DNA of 64,000 nt, taken from NCBI RefSeq assembly GCF_009884975.1, contig NZ_CP041970.1:1488001-1552000 (forward strand). The letters run 5' to 3'. This document shows, piece by piece, positions 16,729 to 24,806 of this stretch. Below the pieces are notes generated by a model that searched no databases, was not told where the DNA came from, and was given only the letters and a program-made list of their open reading frames with translations. Position 1 is the first letter of the stretch, and each line of letters opens with the position of its first letter. Position numbers and translations under genes: made by a program. Origin of the DNA: Acinetobacter dispersus (GTDB lineage Bacteria > Pseudomonadota > Gammaproteobacteria > Pseudomonadales > Moraxellaceae).

Positions 16729-17879
16729 ATGTCAGGTTTCATTCCATTGATACGTTTTAGTCTACTGTTTGCAATCACTCCAATACTGATCAGTACCAGT
16801 GGATGTGCTTATCACCATTCAAAATCAAAAAATTTAATCAATGCACATAGAATCCCTTATCCAACCATTGATACGGGATTAGGTGAAAAATTACAGCCAA
16901 ACGAGAATATACTGGCAGAACAAATTGCTGAGCAGATTGGACAAAGTATCCTTCAAAAGTACACAGCAGGTCATGCGTTAAGAGATGCACACCCCAAAGC
17001 TCATGGTTGTGTTCGGGCAGAATTCCATGTCTCGAAATCATTACCATCAAGTCTAGCGAAAGGCATTTTTATTCCTGATAAATCATATTCAGCATGGATT
17101 CGTTTCTCTAATGCTTCAGGAGATGCTACACAAGCTGATAATAAAAAAGATGCTCGAGGATGGCAATCAAAATTCTAGGCGTTACAGGGAGGAAGATCCT
17201 TGAGAATGATGATCAAGCAATCACTCAAGATTTTATTATGATTAACCATCCTGTATTTTTTGTGAACGAACCACAGCGCTATTTATCATTTATAGAGGAT
17301 GTGAATAGCAAAAGTATGCTAAAAAAATTACAGATCCCTTTTACTTTAGGCTTACAAGGAACAATAAACGCGGTTAAAGCAAGTAATTCAAAAATTTCTA
17401 ATCCAATACAGGCCAGATATTGGTCTATGGTTCCCTATCAATTAGGATTAGGCGCTGATCGTCAAGCTGTTAAATATTCAGCAAGACCGTGTATTCCAAA
17501 TAAAGTGGCGATACCAAACAAACCTAGCCACGATTTTTTAAGAGAAGCCCTGCGAAAAAATTTAGAAACAAGTGATGCATGTATGGAGTTTCTGATCCAG
17601 CCTAGGACTACGAGTAAAATGCTTGTAGAAGATTCGATGACGGAGTGGAAAGAAGATAAAGCTCCCTTTTATCAAATTGCAACAATCCATATTCCTAAAC
17701 AGATTTTTGATACACCTGAGCAAAATGAGTTTTGCGAGAATCTTTCTTTTACACCTTGGCATGCGCTTCCTGAACATAGACCCTTGGGTACGATCAATAG
17801 ATTACGAAAAGTGATTTATGAGAATATTAGTACAATTCGACATGAAATGAATGCCGTACCAAGACAGGAACCTCAATGA
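16729..17879 (+). pseudogene. Catalase-family lipoprotein, frameshifted
   Basis: Two adjacent frames together give one catalase-fold protein of about 380 residues. The first (from ATG 16729, AAGGAG 8 bases upstream) has a lipoprotein-like signal ending STSGC, then HPKAHGCVRAEFHV and AWIRFSNASGDAT. At 17158-17162 the frame shifts: the family motif DxRGMAIK is split, with DARG in the first frame and MAIKILGVTG in the overlapping frame. The second frame continues with TQDFIMINHPVFFV and runs to 17879. One missing base restores a continuous frame. There is no slippery heptamer, so a plain 1-base deletion (or a sequencing error) is most likely. The family is haem-associated and often lacks true catalase activity. 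Confidence 0.8.
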
Positions 17880-17905
17880 ACTATTCTATTCAGATACGGT
17901 TTCAT

Positions 17906-18331
17906 CTATTCAAAAATATTGACTTGAGTCTGCCCATCTATTGAGAATATACATTTACCTTTGAATTCTTGTGCATTCCCCAATTCATTTTCGGCGCAGA
18001 ACTCTAAGTAAATATACACGTCTCCACTTTTTTGATTTATATAGTAATTACCACGTAAATTTTCATTAAAACTAACCGTCTTTTTCTTTGTTACATTAGA
18101 AAGCACGAGTTTTTTGCACTTTTCAATCATTTGTTCCTTATTTAAGTTAATTTCAGACTTTCGAATATAAGCAGAGCTTTTGCTCAAATCTCTCGCATTT
18201 TTTCGATTATCATTCTCAATTATATAAGAATCAAATTCCGCAACAATATTAGGGTCTTTACTCTTATAATCCTCAAAACTTTCACACCCTAATAAACCTA
18301 ACATGATGGTGAAAGCCAAGATATTCTTCAC
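17906..18331 (-). CDS. Small lipoprotein of unknown function (141 aa)
   Basis: A lipoprotein signal MKNILAFTIMLGLLGC is followed by a polar, Lys/Asn/Glu-rich body (FDSYIIENDNRKNARD, NLNKEQMIEKCKKLVL) with three further cysteines (EKCKK, EFCAE, GKCIF) and a beta-rich end. No family recognised. It is AT-rich and sits convergent to the broken catalase gene in the accessory region. No clear ribosome-binding site. Confidence 0.7.
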   Translation of the reverse strand: MKNILAFTIMLGLLGCESFEDYKSKDPNIVAEFDSYIIENDNRKNARDLSKSSAYIRKSEINLNKEQMIEKCKKLVLSNVTKKKTVSFNENLRGNYYINQKSGDVYIYLEFCAENELGNAQEFKGKCIFSIDGQTQVNIFE

Positions 18332-18550
18332 TTTAATAATCTATAAAATTAAAAAGTATAATATAGCAAAAATAATGAAATATGACAAAATTGAAAAGTA
18401 TCTATAATTGTAGAGGCGATTTCTTATACTTTTCTATATGTTTTAAAAATTAGCCCACCCTCTTCAGAAAAACTCATAAATTGACTAACAGTAGTAAAAC
18501 TGCATGAGATAATTGATTTGAAGCTAAAGATGTAAAAGTGGGATGCAAGA
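18332..18550. other. Intergenic AT-rich sequence, nothing recognised
   Basis: Upstream of the minus-strand lipoprotein; no gene, repeat or terminator that I can support. Confidence 0.4.
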
Positions 18551-18770
18551 GTGAAAAAACCATAGTAAAAATTACAACAATTAATTGAATCTGGTAGATG
18601 CTTAGTAAATTCAATAGATGCTGCAACAATCCTAGGCTATAAGACTAAAATGCTTCAAGTTTGGGCAAGCACTGGCGAAGGTGATCTTACCTGTACTAAC
18701 GAAAAATGGTGCAAGATGACCCTTAACGGATATTCGACATATTATAGGGGCTTATACTCCTATTTTTCAT
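18551..18770 (+). pseudogene. Degenerate phage-type helix-turn-helix (excisionase/AlpA-like) gene remnant
   Basis: After VKKP and two stop codons the frame reads KLQQLIESGRCLVNSIDAAT, ILGYKTKMLQVWASTGEGDL and on. It resembles the small phage or island proteins of pattern 'Val-Asn-x-x-x-Ala-Ala-x-x-Leu-Gly-Tyr ... Val-Trp-Ala-Ser-Thr-Gly-x-Gly'. The expected C-terminal part appears in another frame (DIRHIIGAYTPIF near 18730-18765), so there is also a frameshift. This is probably the relic of a mobile element. Family assignment is from memory of the pattern. Confidence 0.45.
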
Positions 18771-19587
18771 CTAATAGATTAACAAAACCGTCACCTTTTA
18801 AGACGAAGTACTGATTATCGTTATTATTACCATGCCTTTTTAAAAAAATATATTTTCCATTATAATATTCAACACTTAAATCTTCTTTAATAGAAAGCTT
18901 ATTTTTAACTTTAGTTATGTATACAATTTCATTTTCGATGTTTTTAATTTTATTTAGTTCCGAATAAACATCAGCTATCTCATAAAAAAATGCCATTACA
19001 AAAATTAAAATAATTAAACCATATAACGAAGCACCTCCAATTTTATCATAAAATATAATTTTTTTAAAAAATTGTTTAAAATCATAATCCGATACTTCAC
19101 TATAATCTTTTTTACTTCTAAAATAATATAGATAATTGATTGTGATATAATAATAACAAACTAACTGTACAATTAAAAATTCAAAAACGATTCTCATTAT
19201 TACATTTACTAAATTAGCATTACCCTTATAAATTCCATAAACAAAATAGGACAACATACCTATTAACAACAAATAAGATATAGTATATCTCAAAAAATTT
19301 ATTATATTCCAACCTAGTCTTGTATTCTTCGCTTTAAAATTTATTTGACTGAACCCCTTATAAATCAAATAAGATAAAAATGAGAGAAATATTACTAGTA
19401 AACCGTCAGGAACTACTTGCTCAACTGCAAAAAATCTTACAAATGAAGAATCCATATTGGCAAGTTTTAATACTTGTAATAAGCCTCCAAGTATTGCAGG
19501 AATAAAGATTAAAACCCCCCAGTGTTCTACTAAGATTTCTTTATAAGTTTCCAACTTACTTTTTTTTGATTTTTCAATGCTAAACAT
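18760..19587 (-). CDS. Multi-pass membrane protein of unknown function (275 aa)
   Basis: About six hydrophobic segments are visible: around residues 24-42, 60-77, 100-118, 130-150, 185-207 and flanking aromatic stretches. A soluble C-terminal tail of about 65 residues follows (IENEIVYITKVKNKLSIKED ... YFVLKGDGFVNLLDEK). Base composition is strikingly AT-rich compared with flanking core genes, and codons are Asn/Ile/Lys/Tyr-heavy, suggesting foreign origin. It lies between the phage-type relic and a tRNA gene. Some abortive-infection and anti-phage proteins have this membrane-plus-tail layout, but no motif here supports that role. Confidence 0.75.
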   Translation of the reverse strand: MFSIEKSKKSKLETYKEILVEHWGVLIFIPAILGGLLQVLKLANMDSSFVRFFAVEQVVPDGLLVIFLSFLSYLIYKGFSQINFKAKNTRLGWNIINFLRYTISYLLLIGMLSYFVYGIYKGNANLVNVIMRIVFEFLIVQLVCYYYITINYLYYFRSKKDYSEVSDYDFKQFFKKIIFYDKIGGASLYGLIILIFVMAFFYEIADVYSELNKIKNIENEIVYITKVKNKLSIKEDLSVEYYNGKYIFLKRHGNNNDNQYFVLKGDGFVNLLDEK

Positions 19588-19642
19588 AGCCTAACCTTTT
19601 CTTGTTTTAATAATTACATAGTGATTACATGGAATCAGACAT

Positions 19643-19679
19643 TAAAAAAGCACTTACAATTAATGCATGTAAGTGCTTG
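19643..19679 (-). terminator. Terminator downstream of the tRNA
   Basis: AAGCACTTACA / TGTAAGTGCTT 11-bp perfect stem, followed on the minus strand by TTTTTT, 8 bases past the tRNA 3' end. Confidence 0.85.
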
Positions 19680-19686
19680 ATATATA

Positions 19687-19763
<77 letters not shown>

Positions 19764-19893
19764 TAAACTTAAATCATATTTTATGTATGATTAATGCTGC
19801 CTGATCTTAGTCAAATTTAACTTAAATTACAAGCAGATGATTTTATCAAATTACTGAAAATAATGTTAAAAATCATAAACTGCGCTGATTCTA

Positions 19894-19924
19894 TATGATC
19901 TTTGCAGCTTGAGTAAAGATCATA
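19894..19924. repeat. 10-bp inverted repeat upstream of the acyltransferase
   Basis: TATGATCTTT and AAAGATCATA around an 11-base spacer. No T-run follows. Possibly an operator or a stem in a leader. The rest of 19764-20043 is AT-rich with no gene that I can support. Confidence 0.4.
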
Positions 19925-20043
19925 TTGCACTATTTTGATCATTAAAAAGACATCCAAATTTCTTTTCATCTGGTGTTTTCGGATATGTATTTTCCTAAAA
20001 ACTCGTATTACACTGCTGCAATTCATTGCCTCTGATGACGAAT

Positions 20044-20588
20044 ATGAGAAAAATTTTAGGAAAATCTATTTTTAAAGCAACAGGTTGGGAATATAACGTT
20101 GACCCAAGCATTTTAGAAAAAAACAAGTCATTATTGGCTTTGAGCATACCTCAAATCTAGATACGATCCTCTCCCTCGCTTTATTTGAAATTTTAGAACT
20201 TAAAATTCATACCCTGATCAAAAAGGAATTATTCAAAGGTCCGTTAAAACCAATCTTAGAACGTTTAGGTGGCATCCCTGTCGACCGTAAAGCCAATAAA
20301 GATATCGTAACGCAAATGGTTGAGCTGTTTAATCAAAATGACAGCTTTAATCTGGTGATTGCGCCTGAAGCAACACGTGCAAAAGATGGTGAAGAACGCA
20401 AACCCATCCGCACTGGTTTTTGGCATATCGCCAAAGCTGCCAATGTGCCAATTCTTTTGATGTATGCCAATGCACGCACTAAACAAGGCGGGATTTTAGG
20501 TAAAATTTACCCAAGCGATTTACAATCAGATCTGGAAAAGATCAAAGCGCTTTATGCGGAATACGACATAGACGTAAAAATTAACTAA
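20044..20588 (+). pseudogene. PlsC-type 1-acylglycerol-3-phosphate acyltransferase, frame interrupted at an A-tract
   Basis: The first frame reads MRKILGKSIFKATGWEYNVD and then PSILEKN before drifting to a stop at 20158. From the A7 tract at about 20122 the -1 frame reads QVIIGFEHTSNLDTILSLAL, carrying the acyltransferase H-x4-D motif (HTSNLD), then LKPILERLGGIPVDR, APEATR and FWHIAKAANVPI. Together these form one protein of about 180 residues. The junction G-AAA-AAA-C contains A_AAA_AAC in the correct register for a -1 ribosomal slip. A lost A from an A8 tract explains it equally well. ATG 20035 is an alternative start. No good ribosome-binding site. Confidence 0.75.
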
Positions 20589-20602
20589 ATTATTCCGTCT
20601 AT

Positions 20603-20628
20603 TTGATCAATCTTTGATACTTGATCAA
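20603..20628. repeat. Pair of TTGATCAA palindromes upstream of yebC
   Basis: Exact 8-base palindromes at 20603-20610 and 20621-20628, 18 bases centre to centre, about 100 bases before yebC. A possible operator, or part of the acyltransferase 3' region. Confidence 0.35.
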
Positions 20629-20730
20629 GATTTTAAATTTTGAATATGAGCTTCGAGAGTTTTCAACAAAACCATCGCTATGCTAATATTCCTGCACTTT
20701 TTTGAGTTTTAATTTTTTGGAGTTACTTCC

Positions 20731-21480
20731 ATGGCGGGTCATTCTAAATGGGCCAATATTAAGCATCGTAAAGCGAAACAAGATGCGAGTCGCGGTAAAG
20801 TTTTTACTAAATACATCCGTGAAATCGTGACTGCTGCAAGATTAGGCGGTCCAGACGCAGCGAGTAATCCTCGTTTGCGTGCTGTTGTTGAAAAAGCACT
20901 TTCAGTAAATATGACACGTGACACGATTAATCGTGCAATTCAACGTGGTGCTGGTGGTGAAGATAATGATGATTTAAAAGAAATCACTTATGAAGGGTAT
21001 GGTGTTGGTGGTGTTGCAGTTATTGTTGAAACAATGACAGACAACTTAAACCGTACTGTTCCAGATGTGCGTCACTGTTTCAGCAAAACCAACGGTAATT
21101 TGGGGACCAATGGTTCTGTTGCCTACTTGTTTACCAAGCGTGGCGAAATTTCTTTTGAAGATGTTTCTTTAGAAGACAAAATCATGGATATCGCATTAGA
21201 AGCTGGTGCAGATGATATCGAGATTGATGAAGACAGTATCTTGGTGATCACTAGCCCAGAGAGCTTTGGTGATGTTCAGGATGCCCTTACAGCAGCAGGT
21301 TTAAAATCTGACAATGCTGAAGTTGTAATGAGCCCTTCTACTAAAGCTGAGATCACCGATATCGATCAAGCGAAACAAATCTTGAAAATGATTGATATGC
21401 TTGAAGATCTTGATGATGTTCAAAACGTCTATACCAACGTTGAATTCTCTGAAGAAGTTTTAGCTCAACTTGATGCTTAA
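20731..21480 (+). CDS. yebC: YebC/PmpR family protein (translation factor / transcriptional regulator)
   Basis: 249 residues, normal for the family, with the hallmark N-terminus [18 protein letters not shown] and the conserved [12 protein letters not shown] and [14 protein letters not shown] motifs. Long-form YebC proteins have been described as DNA-binding regulators and, more recently, as factors that relieve ribosome stalling at proline stretches. TTTTTGGAGTT gives a good GGAG about 9 bases before the ATG. It is a single-gene unit ended by a strong terminator. Confidence 0.97.
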   Translation: MAGHSKWANIKHRKAKQDASRGKVFTKYIREIVTAARLGGPDAASNPRLRAVVEKALSVNMTRDTINRAIQRGAGGEDNDDLKEITYEGYGVGGVAVIVETMTDNLNRTVPDVRHCFSKTNGNLGTNGSVAYLFTKRGEISFEDVSLEDKIMDIALEAGADDIEIDEDSILVITSPESFGDVQDALTAAGLKSDNAEVVMSPSTKAEITDIDQAKQILKMIDMLEDLDDVQNVYTNVEFSEEVLAQLDA

Positions 21481-21494
21481 TTCTTTCAGATGAT

Positions 21495-21526
21495 AAAAAA
21501 ATGCATCTTTTTAGATGCATTTTTTT
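21495..21526. terminator. Bidirectional terminator between yebC and the Lrp-type gene
   Basis: AAAAAAATGCATC / GATGCATTTTTTT with a 6-base T-rich loop. It overlaps the last codon of the convergent regulator. Confidence 0.9.
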
Positions 21527-21995
21527 ATAGCTTATTTAAAAGTTTATAGCAGTTAAATACGTTATATTCCTTGATCACGAAGCTTGAATGTAGAGCGACG
21601 ACACTATCAATCTTACCAATACGTCGTAATAGAATTTCACTATAGTCATCCATATTGCGTGCCACCAATTCCAAAATAAAATCGGCACTCTGCCCTGTCA
21701 CTAAAAAGGCATTGGTCACTTCTGGTATATCTTCAATTTCTTGTAAGAACTTATCAAAAGTTTCACTGTCGTGTTTGCTCAAGGAAACCTGCAAAAGAAT
21801 ATGTAGGCTAAAACCGAGTTTATTAAAATTAATTTCGCGTTTAAGCTGTCCCATTACTTGGGATTCAATTAAGTTTTTGATCCGACGATGCACTGAACTA
21901 ACCGAAAGATTAATACGCTCTGATAGCTCATTCAGATTGACATCTTCATGGGTCAAAATTTCAAGAATTTGTTTATCAAAACGATCCAATTCCAT
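21525..21995 (-). CDS. Lrp/AsnC-family transcriptional regulator
   Basis: 156 residues: an N-terminal winged helix-turn-helix (FDKQILEILTHEDVNLNELSERINLSVSSVHRRIKNL) and a C-terminal RAM/ACT-like ligand domain (HILLQVSLSKHDSETFDKFL, VTGQSADFILELVARNMDDY). Such proteins sense amino acids and control transport or degradation genes. The target is not apparent: the upstream 450 bases hold no divergent gene, only a nested inverted repeat (22152-22213). The AGGACTGT upstream of the ATG is a usable ribosome-binding site. Confidence 0.95.
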   Translation of the reverse strand: MELDRFDKQILEILTHEDVNLNELSERINLSVSSVHRRIKNLIESQVMGQLKREINFNKLGFSLHILLQVSLSKHDSETFDKFLQEIEDIPEVTNAFLVTGQSADFILELVARNMDDYSEILLRRIGKIDSVVALHSSFVIKEYNVFNCYKLLNKL

Positions 21996-22402
21996 TCTAC
22001 AGTCCTCACTTTCAATCGATGTTTCTATCGGAACTGCTCACTCAGTAATTTTTAAGGGTCAAGGGAAAACATTCGTTTAACTTTTGACGATGCTGCATGG
22101 ATAACGCAAACATGATTCCGATAAACTTTTGGTTTATCTTTGTCTCAAAGCCGAAACAAGACCTTTTGAGCAACTGTTCAACTGATCTCCCAATAGTTGA
22201 ACAACTCGTTTCGATCCCCATCACACCCTGAAACATAAGATAACAAAGCCTTTTTATAATTATTTCCCTCTTTTCAGTTTTTTTAAAGTAAATTTGGCAA
22301 TAATTTCTAATATTTTCTGCTTAAAACGAATTTTCTTTTAAAAATTAATTTTATTCATCCATTGTTTTTTATTTTATTGGTCATTTTTCTATTTTTTTCC
22401 CA
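21996..22402. other. Gene-free stretch with an inverted repeat
   Basis: A weak 64-codon minus-strand ORF (22042-22236) lacks a ribosome-binding site and coding character. The stretch 22250-22400 is AT-rich. The only structure is a repeat: GTTCAACT (22176-22183) / AGTTGAAC (22195-22202), flanked by CGAAAC (22152-22157) / GTTTCG (22208-22213). It may be an operator for the adjacent regulator. Confidence 0.45.
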
Positions 22403-22436
22403 TAAAAAAGCCCCGATTTTATTCATCAGGGCTTTT
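22403..22436. terminator. Terminator downstream of the GST gene
   Basis: AAAAGCCCTGAT / ATCGGGGCTTTT on the minus strand with a 7-base loop, one G-U pair and T-runs on both sides. Confidence 0.8.
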
Positions 22437-22452
22437 CGACTCAAAATTTGAT

Positions 22453-23223
22453 TTACAAACCACGCCAATCGACGCGTGCATTACGCTCAGTCGCGTAAAT
22501 ACGCTGAACGTATTGCCCAATCGGCAGATCTGATAAATAGTCATAATATTGCTTCAGTTCGCCATCAAACTGTTCAATATCGTCATTCTCGAGTTCCCAA
22601 GGCGTGCCTTTGATCACCAATAACGGTGCAAGAATAGAACAGACTGAAATATCCGCTAAACCAAGCCGATCACCAACCATATAACGCCCTTGATTATCAA
22701 TCAAACGCTGATTCAGATCGCTAATTAACTCGGTCATACGTAACTTGGATTGAGCAACTTTTTCAGGGCTCAATTTATAGTTGGTCGAAACCAGACTTTT
22801 TAATATTGGTTTAGAAATCTTCTCAAACTGACGTAAATAACCTTGTTCACCCATCATGATTTCAAGTGGATGATCACCCACTGACAGTGCATGTGCCAAT
22901 GACCAGCGACGAACATGTACACCAAGTTCATCAGTCAATTTGTCAATTTCTAAAGCTTGCTCGCGTAACTGCTCATCACGTCTTAATAACGCATGTTCAG
23001 GATATGTCGTATCAAGATATAAAGCGATTTGTGTTGAATCAGCAACCCACCGCTTATCATCTTTCAGCATTGGCAATAAATATTGCCCAGACTTTAGATA
23101 AGTAAACGCACGATGGAAACCTGGAATTAAATTATGTGCCACATAGTCCAATTCCTTATGATCTAACAACCAGCGAGCTTTTTCACAATAGTGGGACAAA
23201 GGAAATTGGTATAAAACCCGCAT
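22453..23223 (-). CDS. Glutathione S-transferase family protein
   Basis: 256 residues. The N-terminal thioredoxin-fold domain shows LYQFPLSHYCEKARWLLDHK, typical of the family's glutathione-site Ser/Cys region, and VADSTQIALYLDTTYP (the cis-Pro/ES-like binding segment). The C-terminal all-helical domain includes GRYMVGDRLGLADISVCSIL with the conserved N-capping Asp. It probably conjugates or reduces electrophiles, or is a non-enzymatic relative. TTTGGAGAG precedes the ATG. It is monocistronic with its own terminator. Confidence 0.9.
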   Translation of the reverse strand: MRVLYQFPLSHYCEKARWLLDHKELDYVAHNLIPGFHRAFTYLKSGQYLLPMLKDDKRWVADSTQIALYLDTTYPEHALLRRDEQLREQALEIDKLTDELGVHVRRWSLAHALSVGDHPLEIMMGEQGYLRQFEKISKPILKSLVSTNYKLSPEKVAQSKLRMTELISDLNQRLIDNQGRYMVGDRLGLADISVCSILAPLLVIKGTPWELENDDIEQFDGELKQYYDYLSDLPIGQYVQRIYATERNARVDWRGL

Positions 23224-23581
23224 AAACTCTCCAAATTTATTTTTCTACTCGATCAAACATAAGGTTTTCCCTACTTTAGAAGTAAAAGTTAATGAATACA
23301 ATGTCCTTTTCGTTCGATCTTTTTGAATTTTGGCGAAGTCGCTTTATAAATTTTCATGGTGAGAATATTCCTCTCATTCATAGAAAATAAATTTTTATAC
23401 TGCTTAACAAATCAACTTAAAATTCAAATCATTGTTTTATATAAATATTCAATATTAATTTTTCTGTTATTTTTCTCATAAAAAATGCTTAGGAATTATT
23501 GTGATATACAAGCCATAACTGATGGTTTAGTTGAAAAGTAAAACTTTTGTAAAGTGTCTCTTATCTATTAGAGGTGCTCAC
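23224..23581. other. Intergenic region between GST and the sulfur operon
   Basis: AT-rich, with no gene I can support. I looked for a GG-N10-GC sigma-54 promoter, expected for sfn-type genes, and did not find one; the nearest candidate at TTTTGGCGAAGTCGC has wrong spacing. Confidence 0.4.
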
Positions 23582-24793
23582 ATGTCCAGTAATCAATCAG
23601 TGATTCAAGTTCAAACACAACTGATTTCAAATGATCAGCAGGCCATCAATGCTGCCTATCAAGTTGCTGACTTTGCATTAGAAGATCGAAATAATCGTGA
23701 TCAAAATCGTGTTCTACCCACCGAACAAATCATTCAGTTTAGCCAAAAAGGTCTTGGTGGAATCCGTGTACCACAACAATATGGTGGTGCTTTTGTCTCA
23801 AATAAGACCTTAGCCCATGTGTTTCGTATTTTAAGTAAAGCCGATGCCAATGTTGGACAAATTCCGCAAAACCAATTTGGGTTATTAAATTTTATTAATA
23901 TTACAGGTTCAGATGCACAAAAACAGTTTATCTACGCTGAAATTCTTGCAGGTAAACGCATTGCCAATGGTGGACCTGAAAAAAACTCTAAAGACACCAA
24001 AGCCATTCAAACCACGTTAAAGTTTGAAAATGGTCAATACCTTCTAAATGGGGAAAAGTTTTATTCAACTGGGACCAGCTTTGCAGATTGGTTAGCGATT
24101 CGTGCCCTACACCCAGATGGCTATATCGTATTGGCGATCGTTGATCGACATGCGGCTGGTGTTGAAGTGATTAATGACTGGAATGGCTTTGGGCAACGTA
24201 CTACAGCCAGTGGAACGGTAAAACTACACAACGTTGTCGTTGATCCTGCACTATTTTTTGATGAGCGCATTATTGCCGACACCCCAAATGTTCGCGGTGC
24301 TTATTCTCAACTTTTACAGGTTGCCATTGATGTTGGCATTGCCGAAGCAGCTTTTGATGACACCTTATCCAGTATTCGTAAAGCACGTCCAATTGTGGAT
24401 GCAGGTGTAGAAAAAGCCAGTGAAGAACATTACACCTTACAAGAAGTTGGCAAACTCAATATCCTGCTCGATGCTGCCATTTTATTACTGGACGATGCTG
24501 CCGAATATCTAGATGAACTGGATCAAATCGCTAAGATTTCTGCCGAGCAAGCCGCGCGCGCCTCTATTTTAGTGGCAGAAGCAAAGATCTATGCCAATGA
24601 TGCTGCCCTGCATATCTCAGAAAAACTACTGGAACTTGGTGGAAGCCGTGCCAGCCTGAGCCAACATAATCTTGATCAGCATTGGCGCAATGCTCGCGTA
24701 CATACCTTACACGATCCTGTGCGTTGGAAATTCCATGCCATCGGTGACTATTACCTCAATGGTACACACCCTGCCCGCCATGCCTGGATTTAA
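23582..24793 (+). CDS. SfnB-like acyl-CoA dehydrogenase-family flavoprotein (sulfur acquisition), first copy
   Basis: 404 residues with acyl-CoA dehydrogenase fold: helical N-domain (FSQKGLGGIRVPQQYGGAFVS), beta middle domain (LNGEKFYSTGTSFADWLAI, GQRTTASGTVKLHNV) and helical C-domain (ELGGSRASLSQHNLDQHWRN). In the SfnB/DszC branch such enzymes act as flavin-dependent monooxygenases or desulfurisation enzymes, not beta-oxidation dehydrogenases. The ATG at 23582 is preceded by GAGGTG; reading from further upstream adds an unsupported 17-residue lead. It is first of six tightly packed genes ending in a MetNIQ-type transporter, which points to uptake and cleavage of an organosulfur compound. Confidence 0.88.
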   Translation: MSSNQSVIQVQTQLISNDQQAINAAYQVADFALEDRNNRDQNRVLPTEQIIQFSQKGLGGIRVPQQYGGAFVSNKTLAHVFRILSKADANVGQIPQNQFGLLNFINITGSDAQKQFIYAEILAGKRIANGGPEKNSKDTKAIQTTLKFENGQYLLNGEKFYSTGTSFADWLAIRALHPDGYIVLAIVDRHAAGVEVINDWNGFGQRTTASGTVKLHNVVVDPALFFDERIIADTPNVRGAYSQLLQVAIDVGIAEAAFDDTLSSIRKARPIVDAGVEKASEEHYTLQEVGKLNILLDAAILLLDDAAEYLDELDQIAKISAEQAARASILVAEAKIYANDAALHISEKLLELGGSRASLSQHNLDQHWRNARVHTLHDPVRWKFHAIGDYYLNGTHPARHAWI

Positions 24794-24806
24794 GGAGCAA
24801 AACATC

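Noticed and set aside
22042..22236. Minus-strand 64-codon ORF upstream of the Lrp-type gene
   Set aside because: No ribosome-binding site, no recognisable pattern, and the composition is like that of non-coding flanks.
23334..23350. Possible sigma-54 promoter before the sulfur operon
   Set aside because: The GG to GC spacing is 7 bases where 10 are required.
23292..23390. Plus-strand 32-codon ORF beginning MNTMSFSFDLF
   Set aside because: No ribosome-binding site or nearby terminator; likely chance.
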